This document shows positions 1 through 6,731 of a DNA stretch of 28,739 nucleotides, piece by piece. The notes under the pieces are model-generated. The model made no database searches, was not told where the DNA came from, and saw only the letters and a program-made list of their open reading frames with translations. The DNA is from JANMQK01 sp031370485 (GTDB lineage: Bacteria > Acidobacteriota > Polarisedimenticolia > Gp22-AA2). Location of the stretch: positions 1-28,739 of the forward strand of contig JANMQK010000127.1 of NCBI GenBank assembly GCA_031370485.1, in the 5' to 3' direction. How positions within the stretch are numbered: the first letter of the stretch is position 1; every line of letters begins with the position of its first letter. Made by a program: the position numbers and the translations under genes.

Positions 1-185
1 GGGACCTTGAGCAGTCCCTTTTCGTTGAAGCGGACCTTGCAGATGCCCGGGCGCCCCTCCGGGATGAAGCAGCGGTGCCCGCAGGCGAAACAGCGCACCG
101 CGCGCTCCGGGAGCTTCTCGTACAGCGCTCCTTCCCGGGTCATTTCGGCCAGGGTCTTGGCGAGCGGCGTGGCGGTGGCGGGCAT
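1..185 (-). CDS. amrS: AmmeMemoRadiSam system radical SAM enzyme, N-terminal fragment
   Basis: Only the first 61 codons are present; the gene runs off the left edge. The readable part contains ALYEKL, then RCFACGHRCFIPEGRPGICKV with cysteines in a CxxC...C pattern, followed by RFNEKGLLKVP. This cysteine-rich entry segment is typical of AmrS-type radical SAM proteins (relatives of pyruvate formate-lyase activases), which travel with AMMECR1 and Memo proteins. The CX3CX2C SAM cluster motif lies outside the window. The ATG at 185-183 is preceded by AAAGGAG (199-193) at good spacing, which fixes the start. The substrate of this family is not firmly known. Confidence 0.75.
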   Translation of the reverse strand, partial: MPATATPLAKTLAEMTREGALYEKLPERAVRCFACGHRCFIPEGRPGICKVRFNEKGLLKV

Positions 186-227
186 CGTGCGGCTCCTTTG
201 CAGCGGGCTTGGTTCGACCCGCATTTG

Positions 228-256
228 AGTATATCCCCCGCGCCCCGGTGTGTGAT
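228..256 (-). promoter_or_regulatory. Candidate sigma70-like promoter for the amrS gene
   Basis: On the minus strand a TATACT -10 box (233-228) lies 17 bp from ATCACA (256-251), which matches TTGACA at 4 of 6 positions. The implied start near 221 leaves a ~36-nt leader carrying the AAAGGAG ribosome binding site. Confidence 0.4.
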
Positions 257-366
257 ATGTTTCCCACCTCGCCGCTTGACCATCAGAGTAATCCACAAAC
301 CGACTCGCCCTCTCCCCCGGTGGCGCATCGCGCCCCGGAGGAAGCGGGCAAGGCCGGAGGAACACG

Positions 367-1026
367 ATGTCTTTGCAGGCGCTGGTGGGGGCGGCGGTCG
401 CCGTGGTCGTGATCGTGGCGGGGGTGTCGCTTCGGGGGGGCCGCCGGGTCATGGAGCGGCGGACGGTGCTGCTTCACGTTCCCGCGGATCGCGCGTGGGA
501 GTTCATCCGGCACTTCCCCACCGTGCACTCCGGACACGCCAGGGCGCGCGGATCCGTTGTGGTCGACCGTTATCTTCTCAAGCGGGGGGACGGCGAGGAG
601 GCCGGCTCGGTCTGGAGGGCGGAAGGGCTCTGGGGAGGCGCTCCCTACTGGGCCGACATCGAGATCGCGCGCTCGATCCCGCAGCAGGAGCTGTCCGTGA
701 GGCTGGTGCACGACTCGCTCGGAACGCATCGTGGACTGGCCGATCATCTCGGCACGCTGTCGATCCTGCCGGACGGCCCGGGGACGAGCAAGCTGACCTG
801 GAGCCTGTACGCGCGCCTGAAGGGGCCGCGGCTGCGGATGGCGCAAGTCCTCGACCCCGGGCTGGTGAAGATGCGGCTTCTCGACGTCGGGTTGCGATCG
901 CTCAAGGTCTCGATCGAAGCGGCCCACGCCGCCTCCGCCGGAGCGACCGAGGCGCCCTGGTTCCCCCAACCCCTCGGCGCCCCCGAGAAACCGGGCCCGC
1001 GAACCCCGCACCGTGACACCGTCTGA
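367..1026 (+). CDS. Membrane-anchored SRPBCC (START-like) domain protein
   Basis: A 219-residue protein. Residues 4-22 form one hydrophobic helix (LQALVGAAVAVVVIVAGVSL) followed by a basic stretch, so it is probably an N-terminally anchored inner-membrane protein. From about residue 35 it reads like a polyketide-cyclase/SRPBCC fold: RRTVLLHVPADRAWEFIRHFPTV is the usual first strand and helix, and the later TSKLTWSLYARLKG strand and C-terminal amphipathic helix fit the helix-grip fold. These folds bind hydrophobic ligands; the ligand here is unknown. The start is fixed by GGAGG (356-360) six bases before the ATG. The proline-rich C-terminal tail (from about residue 195) looks disordered. It is followed after 31 bp by the PDZ-thioredoxin gene and may be co-transcribed with it. 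Confidence 0.6.
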   Translation: MSLQALVGAAVAVVVIVAGVSLRGGRRVMERRTVLLHVPADRAWEFIRHFPTVHSGHARARGSVVVDRYLLKRGDGEEAGSVWRAEGLWGGAPYWADIEIARSIPQQELSVRLVHDSLGTHRGLADHLGTLSILPDGPGTSKLTWSLYARLKGPRLRMAQVLDPGLVKMRLLDVGLRSLKVSIEAAHAASAGATEAPWFPQPLGAPEKPGPRTPHRDTV

Positions 1027-1057
1027 CCCGCACGGCGCGTGGTAGCATGAGCGCGTT

Positions 1058-1978
1058 ATGTTTCCCAGGGCCGTTACTCCCGCAGCCGTTCTATTCGGCC
1101 CCGTCCCCCTCCGGGCCATCATATTAATAGGCGCCATGCTGGCCGCCGCTCCGGCGGCCCGGGCATCTGCGGCCCGGGCATCCGCGGCCGGGGCCCGCCG
1201 CGTCCCGGTGGCGAGCGTGCCGGACCCGAAGGGGACGTTTCTCGCGGGCATGACACTCGTGGTCAGGGCGGGGCGTGTGGTGGTCGGCACCGTGATGCCC
1301 GGCTCGCCCGCGGCCGGCGCCGGCCTTCTGCCCGGAGACGCGCTGCTCGTCAACAACGACCAGGCCCTCATCGATCTCGAACCGATGCCACCTCAGGCCG
1401 TGCTTGCGTTGCTCGAGAAGGCTGGTCCGGGCGACGTACGCCTCGTGATCGGACGCGGGGCGGGAATCCTGGGGGTCAGGCTTCCGGCGCGCCCTCCTGA
1501 CCGCCCGCCCGGCTCGCCCCCCGCGTCCGCCGCCCCGGAAATCGGCGCCGCAGCCCCCGGCTTCACCGCGAAGGATTTCCATGACAACGAGGTCGATCTC
1601 GCGCGGTTCCGCGGGCAACCGGTGCTCCTCGACTTCTGGGCGTCTTGGTGTCCTCCCTGCCGGGACCAGGCGATCATCCTTCGCCGGCTCGCCATCCAGT
1701 ACCCGGAGCTCGTCATCCTTGGGGTCAGCCTCGACGAGGACCGCCGCGAGTACGAAGCCTTCATCTACAACAACCACCTGCCGGGGCACCAGATCTGGGA
1801 CGGCGGACCAGCCGGTCCGATAGGCCAACTCTACGCCGTTCCCTCCGCGGGAATTCCCTACTCGTTCCTGGTCAGCGCGGACGGACACATCGTTAAGATG
1901 GGAGTTTCGCTCCTCGACAAGGAGGAGGCGATCGCCGGCCTGGCCGCGTCGTCGCGCGGCCGGAGCGGGACTCGCTGA
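1058..1978 (+). CDS. Exported PDZ-TlpA/thioredoxin fusion protein
   Basis: A 306-residue protein with a hydrophobic leader (residues about 18-36, ending AAPAARA/SA), then an Ala-rich linker made partly by a 15-bp tandem repeat (1155-1190). Next comes a PDZ domain (about 60-145; carrier signature VVVGTVMPGSPAAGAGLLPGDALLVNN) and a TlpA/ResA-type thioredoxin domain (about 170-300). The redox motif is WASWCPPC with Cys198 and Cys201, and GIPYSFLVSADGHI carries the conserved cis-Pro region. It is expected to reduce or exchange disulfides in the periplasm, for example in apocytochrome c maturation; the PDZ part probably selects a partner or substrate. No Shine-Dalgarno precedes the ATG at 1058. 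The stop is six bases before the next gene, so the two form an operon. A PDZ-TlpA fusion in one chain is uncommon. Confidence 0.8.
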   Translation: MFPRAVTPAAVLFGPVPLRAIILIGAMLAAAPAARASAARASAAGARRVPVASVPDPKGTFLAGMTLVVRAGRVVVGTVMPGSPAAGAGLLPGDALLVNNDQALIDLEPMPPQAVLALLEKAGPGDVRLVIGRGAGILGVRLPARPPDRPPGSPPASAAPEIGAAAPGFTAKDFHDNEVDLARFRGQPVLLDFWASWCPPCRDQAIILRRLAIQYPELVILGVSLDEDRREYEAFIYNNHLPGHQIWDGGPAGPIGQLYAVPSAGIPYSFLVSADGHIVKMGVSLLDKEEAIAGLAASSRGRSGTR

Positions 1979-1984
1979 GACGGC

Positions 1985-3085
1985 GTGGGCCGGCCGCTCC
2001 CCCTTCTTGCCGCATTCGTCGCGCTGCTGGCCCTGGTCCCGGCCCCGGGCGCCGCGGCCCAGAATCTCGATGAGCCTTTTGCCCTCCGCAACCAGCTCCC
2101 GCTGAACCTCCTGTTCCTCGACCAGACCCCGAAGGGCACGCGGCTCCTTCCACCGGGGCGCATGCGGCTATCCGTGCACGCGGCGTACGAGAACACCCTC
2201 ATCGCGAGCGACGACCTGTTCGGTCTGTACCGCCAGGACGATTTCCAAACCCTCGACGGCAAGGTCACCAGGCCGATCCTGGAAGCGATCGCCTCCGGTA
2301 CCCCGGGACGGACCGCCTACTTCATCGACGCCGAGGTCCTCCGGACCGTTCTCGATGTCCGGATCGGGGTCGGCCGCCGATTCGAGGCCGGCATCGAGGC
2401 GCCGTTTCTTCTGCAGGGCGCCGGGCTGTTCGATTCCGCCATCGACTCCTACCACTCGCGGCTCGGTCTTCCCGATGGCGGCCGGGGGTCGTTCGCGCAG
2501 GACCGTTACGTCGTGGGTCTCGTGAGGGATGGAGAGACGGTGTTCCTTGACCGGGCGCCGAACGGGCCGCGGCTCGGAGAAGTCGTGCTCTCCGGACGGG
2601 TGGCGATCCTCAACGGCTCGGGACGGCGCCCCGGCCTCGCCGCCTCGGTCTCGGTAAAGCTGCCTACCGGTTCCGCGGCGCGCCTCGAGGGAAGCGGCGG
2701 CACCGACTACGGCGGCACCGTCGAAGCCTCGGAGCGGCTGGGTCGCTCGACACTTAACATCGGCTACGGATACGCGCGGCCGGGCGGATGGGCGCTCGCA
2801 CCGCGCATTCGCCCGGGGGCGCTGCGCAGCCAGTTCGGTGCGTACGTCTTTTCCCTGTCCGAGCGCAACGCCCTCCTGGTCCAGGTACTGAGATCGAGCG
2901 GTCCCCTCGCGTTCCATCCCGGAAGCGACCTCGGCCGGGTCTCGCTGGAAATTGCGGCTGGCGCGCGCCACCTTTTCAAGGCCGGCCGGGCGCTCGAGTG
3001 GGCCGTTATCGAGAACCTGGACAGCTACCAGAACACCCCGGACATCGGATTCTTCGCCGGGGTAACCTTTCGGGCCCGGGAATAG
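1985..3085 (+). CDS. DUF3187-family outer-membrane beta-barrel protein
   Basis: A 366-residue protein starting at GTG (1985), six bases after the preceding stop. Residues 1-25 are a classical signal peptide (LPLLAAFVALLALVPAPGAAA/Q). The mature part begins with PFALRNQLPLNLLFLDQTP and a Pro-Pro-Gly/beta-strand pattern seen in DUF3187 proteins. It continues as alternating amphipathic strands separated by Gly/Asp turns and ends in an aromatic strand (GFFAGVTFRARE), as expected for a barrel inserted in the outer membrane. Its function is unknown. Coupling to the PDZ-thioredoxin gene hints that the barrel may carry or need a disulfide partner, but it has almost no cysteines itself, so this is weak. 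Confidence 0.6.
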   Translation: MGRPLPLLAAFVALLALVPAPGAAAQNLDEPFALRNQLPLNLLFLDQTPKGTRLLPPGRMRLSVHAAYENTLIASDDLFGLYRQDDFQTLDGKVTRPILEAIASGTPGRTAYFIDAEVLRTVLDVRIGVGRRFEAGIEAPFLLQGAGLFDSAIDSYHSRLGLPDGGRGSFAQDRYVVGLVRDGETVFLDRAPNGPRLGEVVLSGRVAILNGSGRRPGLAASVSVKLPTGSAARLEGSGGTDYGGTVEASERLGRSTLNIGYGYARPGGWALAPRIRPGALRSQFGAYVFSLSERNALLVQVLRSSGPLAFHPGSDLGRVSLEIAAGARHLFKAGRALEWAVIENLDSYQNTPDIGFFAGVTFRARE

Positions 3086-3201
3086 ACGAAATCAGCATCC
3101 GGGCATTTCGGGTCTAATCCCTTGTAATGGCGTGTCTTATATGAATCTCCGGGGCCTCCCGGGGCAGGCGGCGGCCTGATTATGCCGCAGTATCAAACAC
3201 G

Positions 3202-3230
3202 TTGCACGATAAGTACCCTCGGCGTATAAT
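3202..3230 (+). promoter_or_regulatory. Strong sigma70-like promoter of the XRE regulator gene
   Basis: TTGCAC (3202-3207), a 17-bp spacer, then a perfect TATAAT (3225-3230). The predicted start near 3237 gives an ~83-nt leader before the ATG at 3320. The leader contains a G/C-rich inverted repeat around 3291-3302 whose role is unclear. The rest of 3086-3201 shows no gene. Confidence 0.7.
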
Positions 3231-3319
3231 CCTCTCAAATCAAGGCGGGACTGGGGTTTCAGGGGATCGGCTGAGTTCCCGGAGCGGGGCCGGCAAGCCC
3301 GGAAAAGGTGGAGGGAGTC

Positions 3320-3916
3320 ATGCAACTACTGGACAAGTCAGTCATCGGCGCGAGAATCAAGTCGTTGCGCAAGGCGAAGGGTCTGCGGCAATGGCAGATG
3401 GCGGAACTGCTGGACGCCACGCAGCCTGCGGTGCACAAGTATGAAAACGGGATCCTGCCCGAGGTGAAGAGGCTCCTCGAGCTGGCGCGGATCGGCAACA
3501 CTTCGATCGAGTGGATCCTGACGGGCCGTCACTGGGAGAACGGCTCCGAGGAGATCGACCGTCTCGACAGCGAAATCTACGATTTAGCGTACCAGATCCG
3601 ATCCCTGACGCAGGACGATCGGCAGATCCTGTCGGACGTTCTCGATCTGATCAAGTCCGCGGTGGCCGCGGTGCGCGAAAAGTCCGGGCGCGAGGTGTCC
3701 CAGGTGGCCGACGCCGAGCTGGCGTGCCACATCAAGGGCTTCGAGTCCCACGCGAAGGAGGCGCTGCTCGCCGCCCTCGCCGTGCACGACGCCGTGGTGA
3801 CCACGCTTGTGAACTCCAAGGTCAGGGATCTGCGCCGATTCGGCCAGGAGGCCGATGACGTGCCGGGGGTCCGCCACCCGGCGCCGGCACACTCGGCCCA
3901 CAAGAACGCCAGCTAG
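3320..3916 (+). CDS. XRE-family helix-turn-helix regulator
   Basis: A 198-residue protein. Residues 6-62 form a Cro/C1-type HTH: ARIKSLRKAKGLRQWQMAELLDATQPAVHKYENGILPEVKRLLELARI, with the usual recognition helix (TQPAVHKYENG). This is followed by SIEWILTGR, a sequence often found just after XRE domains in repressors. The C-terminal half is charged and helical (ID RLDSEIYDLAYQIRSLTQDDRQI and onward) and probably dimerises or binds a partner. I chose the ATG at 3320 because GGAGG (3310-3314) sits five bases upstream; an in-frame GTG at 3308 would add four residues but has no ribosome binding site. It has its own near-consensus promoter. The target is unknown. Confidence 0.8.
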   Translation: MQLLDKSVIGARIKSLRKAKGLRQWQMAELLDATQPAVHKYENGILPEVKRLLELARIGNTSIEWILTGRHWENGSEEIDRLDSEIYDLAYQIRSLTQDDRQILSDVLDLIKSAVAAVREKSGREVSQVADAELACHIKGFESHAKEALLAALAVHDAVVTTLVNSKVRDLRRFGQEADDVPGVRHPAPAHSAHKNAS

Positions 3917-3947
3917 TCTTTCTGGGCCTTCGCGTTTCCCGCCTGCA

Positions 3948-3977
3948 TTGACAACGCTTTCGAGCGGGACGTAGCAT
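3948..3977 (+). promoter_or_regulatory. Promoter of rarA placed for a leaderless mRNA
   Basis: A perfect TTGACA (3948-3953), an 18-bp spacer and TAGCAT (3972-3977). Only six bases (3978-3983) separate the -10 box from the ATG of rarA, so transcription should begin at or next to the start codon. No Shine-Dalgarno is present. Confidence 0.6.
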
Positions 3978-3983
3978 CGCGCC

Positions 3984-5375
3984 ATGGATCTGTTCCGATC
4001 CGGACCGGAGACCCGTGACGGCCGCGCGGCCGTTACGGAAGCCTCGGCCCCCCTCGCGGAGCGGATGCGGCCGGAGGACCTCGACGCGCTCCTCGGGCAG
4101 GAGGACCTGATCGGGCCCGGGAGGCCGCTCAGGACCGCGATCGAGCAGGACCAGGTTCAGTCCATGATCCTGTGGGGGCCCCCCGGATCCGGCAAGACCA
4201 CCCTCGCGCGGCTCATAGCCCGGCTCTCCCGCCTGCAGTTCCTGTCGTTCAGCGCCGTCCTCTCCGGCGTCAAGGAGATCCGCGAGGTGATGCGAGCCGC
4301 CGAGCAGTACCGGCGCGCGACCTCCCGGCGCACGATCCTGTTCGTCGACGAGATCCACCGCTTCAACAAGGCGCAGCAGGACGCGTTCCTGCCCTACGTC
4401 GAATCCGGAACGATCGTGCTGATCGGGGCCACGACCGAGAACCCATCCTTCGAGGTGAACGCGGCGCTCCTTTCCCGCTGCACGGTCTATGTCCTGCGCC
4501 GTCTCGAGGACACGGAAATCGTCCTCCTGCTCAAGCGCGCCCTGGCGGACCCGAAGGGTGTGGCCGCGCGCCGGCTGCGTGCCGCGGACGGGGACCTCCT
4601 GCACCTCGCGGAGCTTTCCGGCGGCGATGCACGGCGCGCCTTGAACGTGCTCGAGCTCCTTGCGCAGACCACCACGGCTTCCCCGGACGGCGCGCGCCCC
4701 ATCGACAGGCAGGCGATCGACCGCGCCGTGCAGCGCGCTCCCCTGCTGTACGACAAGAGCGGAGAGGAGCACTACAACCTGATCTCCGCCCTGCACAAGT
4801 CGCTCCGCAACAGCGACCCCGACGCGGCCCTCTACTGGCTCACCCGGATGCTCGAGTCAGGCGAGGACCCGCTGTACCTTGCGCGGCGCATGGTCCGTTT
4901 CGCGAGCGAGGACGTCGGCAACGCCGACCCGCGGGCCCTCCAGATCGCGGTGGCCGCCAGGGACGCTTACGCATTCCTCGGGATGCCCGAAGGGGCGCTG
5001 GCCCTGCTTCAGGCCGCGTCGTACCTCGCGACCGCCCCCAAGAGCAACGCCTTGTACGTCGCGCACGGCCGGATCCAGAGCGACCTTAGACAGGGCCTCG
5101 CCGACCCGGTCCCGCTGGCGCTCCGCAACGCGCCCACCGGCCTGATGAAGGACCTCGGGTACGGGAAGGACTACCTCTACGCCCACGATTTCGTGGAGGG
5201 CACGACCGGGATGGACTGCCTGCCGGATCGGCTTCGCGACAGGCGCTACTACGAGCCAAGGCCGGTGGGGGAGGAGAAGGCGATCCTCGAGAGGTTGAAG
5301 GTCGTGCAGGAAAAACGCCGGCGCATGAGAGAACGCGGACAGGGCGGCGAAACGGGAAGGAAGGACGGAGGCTAG
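3984..5375 (+). CDS. rarA: Replication-associated recombination protein A (RarA/MgsA), AAA+ ATPase
   Basis: A 463-residue protein of normal family length. It has the clamp-loader-like AAA+ core with Walker A GPPGSGKTT (residues 65-73), Walker B LFVDEIHRFNKAQQDAFLP (about 118-136), sensor 1 GATTENPSF and the RarA-typical segment SGGDARRALNVLELL. The C-terminal half carries the tetramerisation signature (DKSGEEHYNLISALHKSLRNSDPDAALYWLTRML, GEDPLYLARRMVRFASEDVGNADPRAL). RarA acts at stalled replication forks and on gapped DNA. The start codon sits directly downstream of its promoter without a ribosome binding site, suggesting a leaderless transcript. Its stop overlaps the stop of the convergent small zinc-protein gene within one CTAG (5372-5375). 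Confidence 0.95.
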   Translation: MDLFRSGPETRDGRAAVTEASAPLAERMRPEDLDALLGQEDLIGPGRPLRTAIEQDQVQSMILWGPPGSGKTTLARLIARLSRLQFLSFSAVLSGVKEIREVMRAAEQYRRATSRRTILFVDEIHRFNKAQQDAFLPYVESGTIVLIGATTENPSFEVNAALLSRCTVYVLRRLEDTEIVLLLKRALADPKGVAARRLRAADGDLLHLAELSGGDARRALNVLELLAQTTTASPDGARPIDRQAIDRAVQRAPLLYDKSGEEHYNLISALHKSLRNSDPDAALYWLTRMLESGEDPLYLARRMVRFASEDVGNADPRALQIAVAARDAYAFLGMPEGALALLQAASYLATAPKSNALYVAHGRIQSDLRQGLADPVPLALRNAPTGLMKDLGYGKDYLYAHDFVEGTTGMDCLPDRLRDRRYYEPRPVGEEKAILERLKVVQEKRRRMRERGQGGETGRKDGG

Positions 5376-5569
5376 ACCGCGGCGGCCGCGGATGCCTTCT
5401 GCAGGCGCCAGGTGGCGTCTTTCTCGGGACAGGTGTCGCACATCGGCAGGACCGCGCCCGCGCGGAAATCCTTGACGGTCTCCCGCCCCGCGAGATGGCA
5501 GATCTCACACCGGTAGGAGCCGGTCACCCGGCACTTCTCTCCGCTCTTCCAAGTCTTCGAGGAATTCAT
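5372..5569 (-). CDS. Small zinc-ribbon-like protein
   Basis: A 65-residue protein with Cys13, Cys21-x-x-Cys24 and Cys44-x-x-Cys47 (CRVTGSYRCEIC ... MCDTCPEKDATWRL). The pattern of G-x-C-x-V-T/S-G-x-Y-x-C, then CxxC, then W at the end is that of small bacterial zinc-ribbon proteins; the biochemical role of these is unknown. I chose the ATG at 5569 because GGAGG lies just upstream; an in-frame GTG at 5581 would overlap that site. The Ala-rich tail is probably disordered. It lies downstream, on the same strand, of the lysine-rich microORF unit and is separated from it by a terminator hairpin and a second G/C-rich inverted repeat (5604-5612/5623-5631). Confidence 0.55.
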   Translation of the reverse strand: MNSSKTWKSGEKCRVTGSYRCEICHLAGRETVKDFRAGAVLPMCDTCPEKDATWRLQKASAAAAV

Positions 5570-5603
5570 CCCGGCCTCCACCGCGGCCGCCTATTCTTTC
5601 AAA

Positions 5604-5631
5604 CGGCCGCGCGTCTGTCAAAGCGCGGCCG
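5604..5631. repeat. Perfect 9-bp inverted repeat upstream of the zinc-protein gene
   Basis: CGGCCGCGC (5604-5612) and GCGCGGCCG (5623-5631) enclose a 10-base loop. On the minus strand it lies between the terminator of the lysine-rich unit and the zinc-protein start. There is no T-tract directly downstream on either strand, so it is more likely a leader structure or protein site than a terminator. Confidence 0.35.
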
Positions 5632-5637
5632 CCCCCT

Positions 5638-5671
5638 GAAAAGAATTGAGGGGTGACTGACGTCACCCCTC
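5638..5671 (-). terminator. Intrinsic terminator of the lysine-rich microORF unit
   Basis: A perfect 10-bp stem: on the plus strand GAGGGGTGAC (5648-5657), TGAC loop, GTCACCCCTC (5662-5671). On the minus strand it is followed by AATTCTTTTC, a short U-rich tail. It lies 25 bases after the microORF stop. The tail is imperfect, so partial read-through into the zinc-protein gene is possible. Confidence 0.6.
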
Positions 5672-5696
5672 GCAAGGCGATACTCAAGAAGGGATC

Positions 5697-5753
5697 CTAC
5701 TTCTTCCCTTTCTTCTTCCCCTTCTTCTTGGCGGCCTTCTTTTTCTTCGGAAT
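5697..5753 (-). CDS. Lysine-rich 18-residue microprotein with ATT start (candidate)
   Basis: The reading frame is (M)PKKKKAAKKKGKKKGKK then TAG: 12 of 18 codons are lysine, the rest Ala, Gly and Pro, like a histone-H1-type tail. A perfect anti-SD match, AAAGGAGGTGA, lies on the minus strand just upstream (5770-5760), six bases before the first codon, which is ATT (5753-5751). A TGA in the same frame overlaps the Shine-Dalgarno (5762-5760), so no longer upstream start is possible, and there is no ATG, GTG or TTG within the frame. ATT is a rare but real start codon (infC and pcnB in E. coli). The unit has its own strong promoter (6060-6088) and terminator (5638-5671). It could be a basic microprotein or a lysine-sensing leader peptide for the downstream gene. 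A GTG inside the Shine-Dalgarno opens a different, Glu-rich frame that looks like a shadow. Confidence 0.45.
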   Translation of the reverse strand: MPKKKKAAKKKGKKKGKK

Positions 5754-5775
5754 AGCCCCTCACCTCCTTTCGTTC

Positions 5776-6059
5776 TTTTCTTGTAGTGACGATCTGTTCC
5801 ATCCCATCGTACGCCTGTCAGGTCGGCCGTGCGCCGTCGCGCCTACGATTGCGGTCACACGCGTGACCGCGGACGTACCCGATATCATCACGCGATCCCG
5901 AAGCAACGCTCCGCGAGAGGGATCGCAATTATGGAAGGCCAGGGATTGGAATGAAGAGGTGCTTCGCTACGAATCGATCGGCGCCGTCGCGATCGACTGG
6001 CTCGGGTTTCACGTCCTTGATGATCGGGAGCGCTGATCCAGCGAGTCATTTCGGCGGAA
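5776..6059 (-). ncRNA. Long structured leader or ncRNA of the lysine-rich unit
   Basis: The transcript from the promoter at 6060-6088 would run ~300 nt before the lysine-rich ORF. It contains perfect inverted repeats: GCGGTCAC/GTGACCGC (5851-5858/5863-5870, 4-base loop) and GCGATCCC/GGGATCGC (5892-5899/5919-5926). Base composition is visibly less G/C-rich than the flanking genes and rich in CGATCG-like words. A 53-codon Arg-rich ORF (6049-5888) begins four bases after the predicted start but resembles nothing I know. I do not see the conserved elements of RNase P RNA, tmRNA or SRP RNA. Beyond the promoter, 6089-6410 shows no convincing gene. Confidence 0.35.
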
Positions 6060-6088
6060 TCTATAACATGAAGAAGATCGAGTGTCAA
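6060..6088 (-). promoter_or_regulatory. Near-consensus sigma70-like promoter of the orphan lysine-rich unit
   Basis: On the minus strand: perfect TTGACA (6088-6083), a 17-bp spacer, TATAGA (6065-6060). It is among the strongest-looking promoters in the window and points into a stretch with no conventional gene. The predicted start is near 6053. Confidence 0.7.
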
Positions 6089-6410
6089 TACTTTGTCGCA
6101 TCATCCAAGAGAATTCGCGGACGCGATCCCGCGGTCGCGGACGGACGACGGAGTCATCACGACGCGAATCACGCGAACGATTCCCGATCCTGACAATCGA
6201 TTACGAGGCGCGCGCTCTCTCGTCCGCGTGCGTTCTCGTTCGCGCGCGTCTCATGGTGATCGACAAGCGCGTGGGTGGATCTGTCGGAAGATCGGCGCGT
6301 GACGGCTCGCGAGAATCGTCCGGTTGCTGCACGCCTGGCGTTGGTGTTGACGTGAGGTTCGTGTGGGACCCATACGCTGAGTCGCCGCGACCTGCATCCG
6401 CCGGGTCGTG

Positions 6411-6533
6411 TGAGACCTCGCGTCCCGGGCCCCGCCGCGCGGTCTTCAGCGCGGCGGGCGGACGCGAGGCGAACCGAGGGGAGGTGTCGCGCAGCGACAT
6501 CGGACCCGTGCCCGGCGGATGCAGGGCGTGGCG
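6411..6533 (+). repeat. Structured three-hairpin repeat, copy 1
   Basis: Homologous to 12584-12703. Three stems can be drawn: 10 perfect pairs with arms 6431-6440 and 6449-6458 (loop GGTCTTCA); 6 pairs with arms 6485-6490 and 6494-6499 (loop GCA); 7 pairs with arms 6507-6513 and 6524-6530, two of them G-U. Differences from copy 2 keep the pairing. The element ends ~31 bases before the -35 box of rho. A weak promoter upstream (TTGACG at 6347, CATACG at 6371) could transcribe it. Confidence 0.65.
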
Positions 6534-6564
6534 ACCCACCGCGGATGGCCTGCAGGCTTTGCCC

Positions 6565-6594
6565 TTGACCCGGGACACCCGTTCGCGCTAGCCT
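6565..6594 (+). promoter_or_regulatory. Candidate promoter of rho
   Basis: TTGACC (6565-6570), an 18-bp spacer, TAGCCT (6589-6594). It has the same spacing as the promoter following repeat copy 2. The predicted start near 6601 gives a ~130-nt leader to the ATG at 6732, including a C9 tract (6625-6633). Confidence 0.45.
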
Positions 6595-6731
6595 TTGCGT
6601 GTGACTCCAGTCGGGGAATGCCCTCCCCCCCCCATAGAGGAACGGTCTTTCCGTTGAGTGAAGACCATCGTCGCGGCCATTCCAGGCCTCCCCGCCACGG
6701 GCGGGATCAGCCGGACCGGTCGCATCACCCC

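Noticed and set aside
1155..1195. 15-bp tandem repeat (about 2.5 units) in the PDZ-thioredoxin gene
   Set aside because: It keeps the frame and only encodes an Ala/Arg/Ser linker; ordinary slippage-derived linker.
5888..6049. 53-codon Arg-rich minus-strand frame just after the strong promoter
   Set aside because: Start position would suit a leaderless mRNA, but composition looks random and it overlaps one arm of a perfect inverted repeat; kept only as a note in the leader entry.
5640..6059. tmRNA, RNase P RNA or SRP RNA for the ~410-nt minus-strand transcript
   Set aside because: Length would fit, but there is no tRNA-like end with CCA, no tag peptide ending in ALAA, and none of the conserved RNase P or SRP sequence blocks.
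6082..6591. 169-codon plus-strand open frame before rho
   Set aside because: Runs through structured repeat copy 1 and into the rho promoter; Arg/Ser-rich with no motif and no ribosome binding site.
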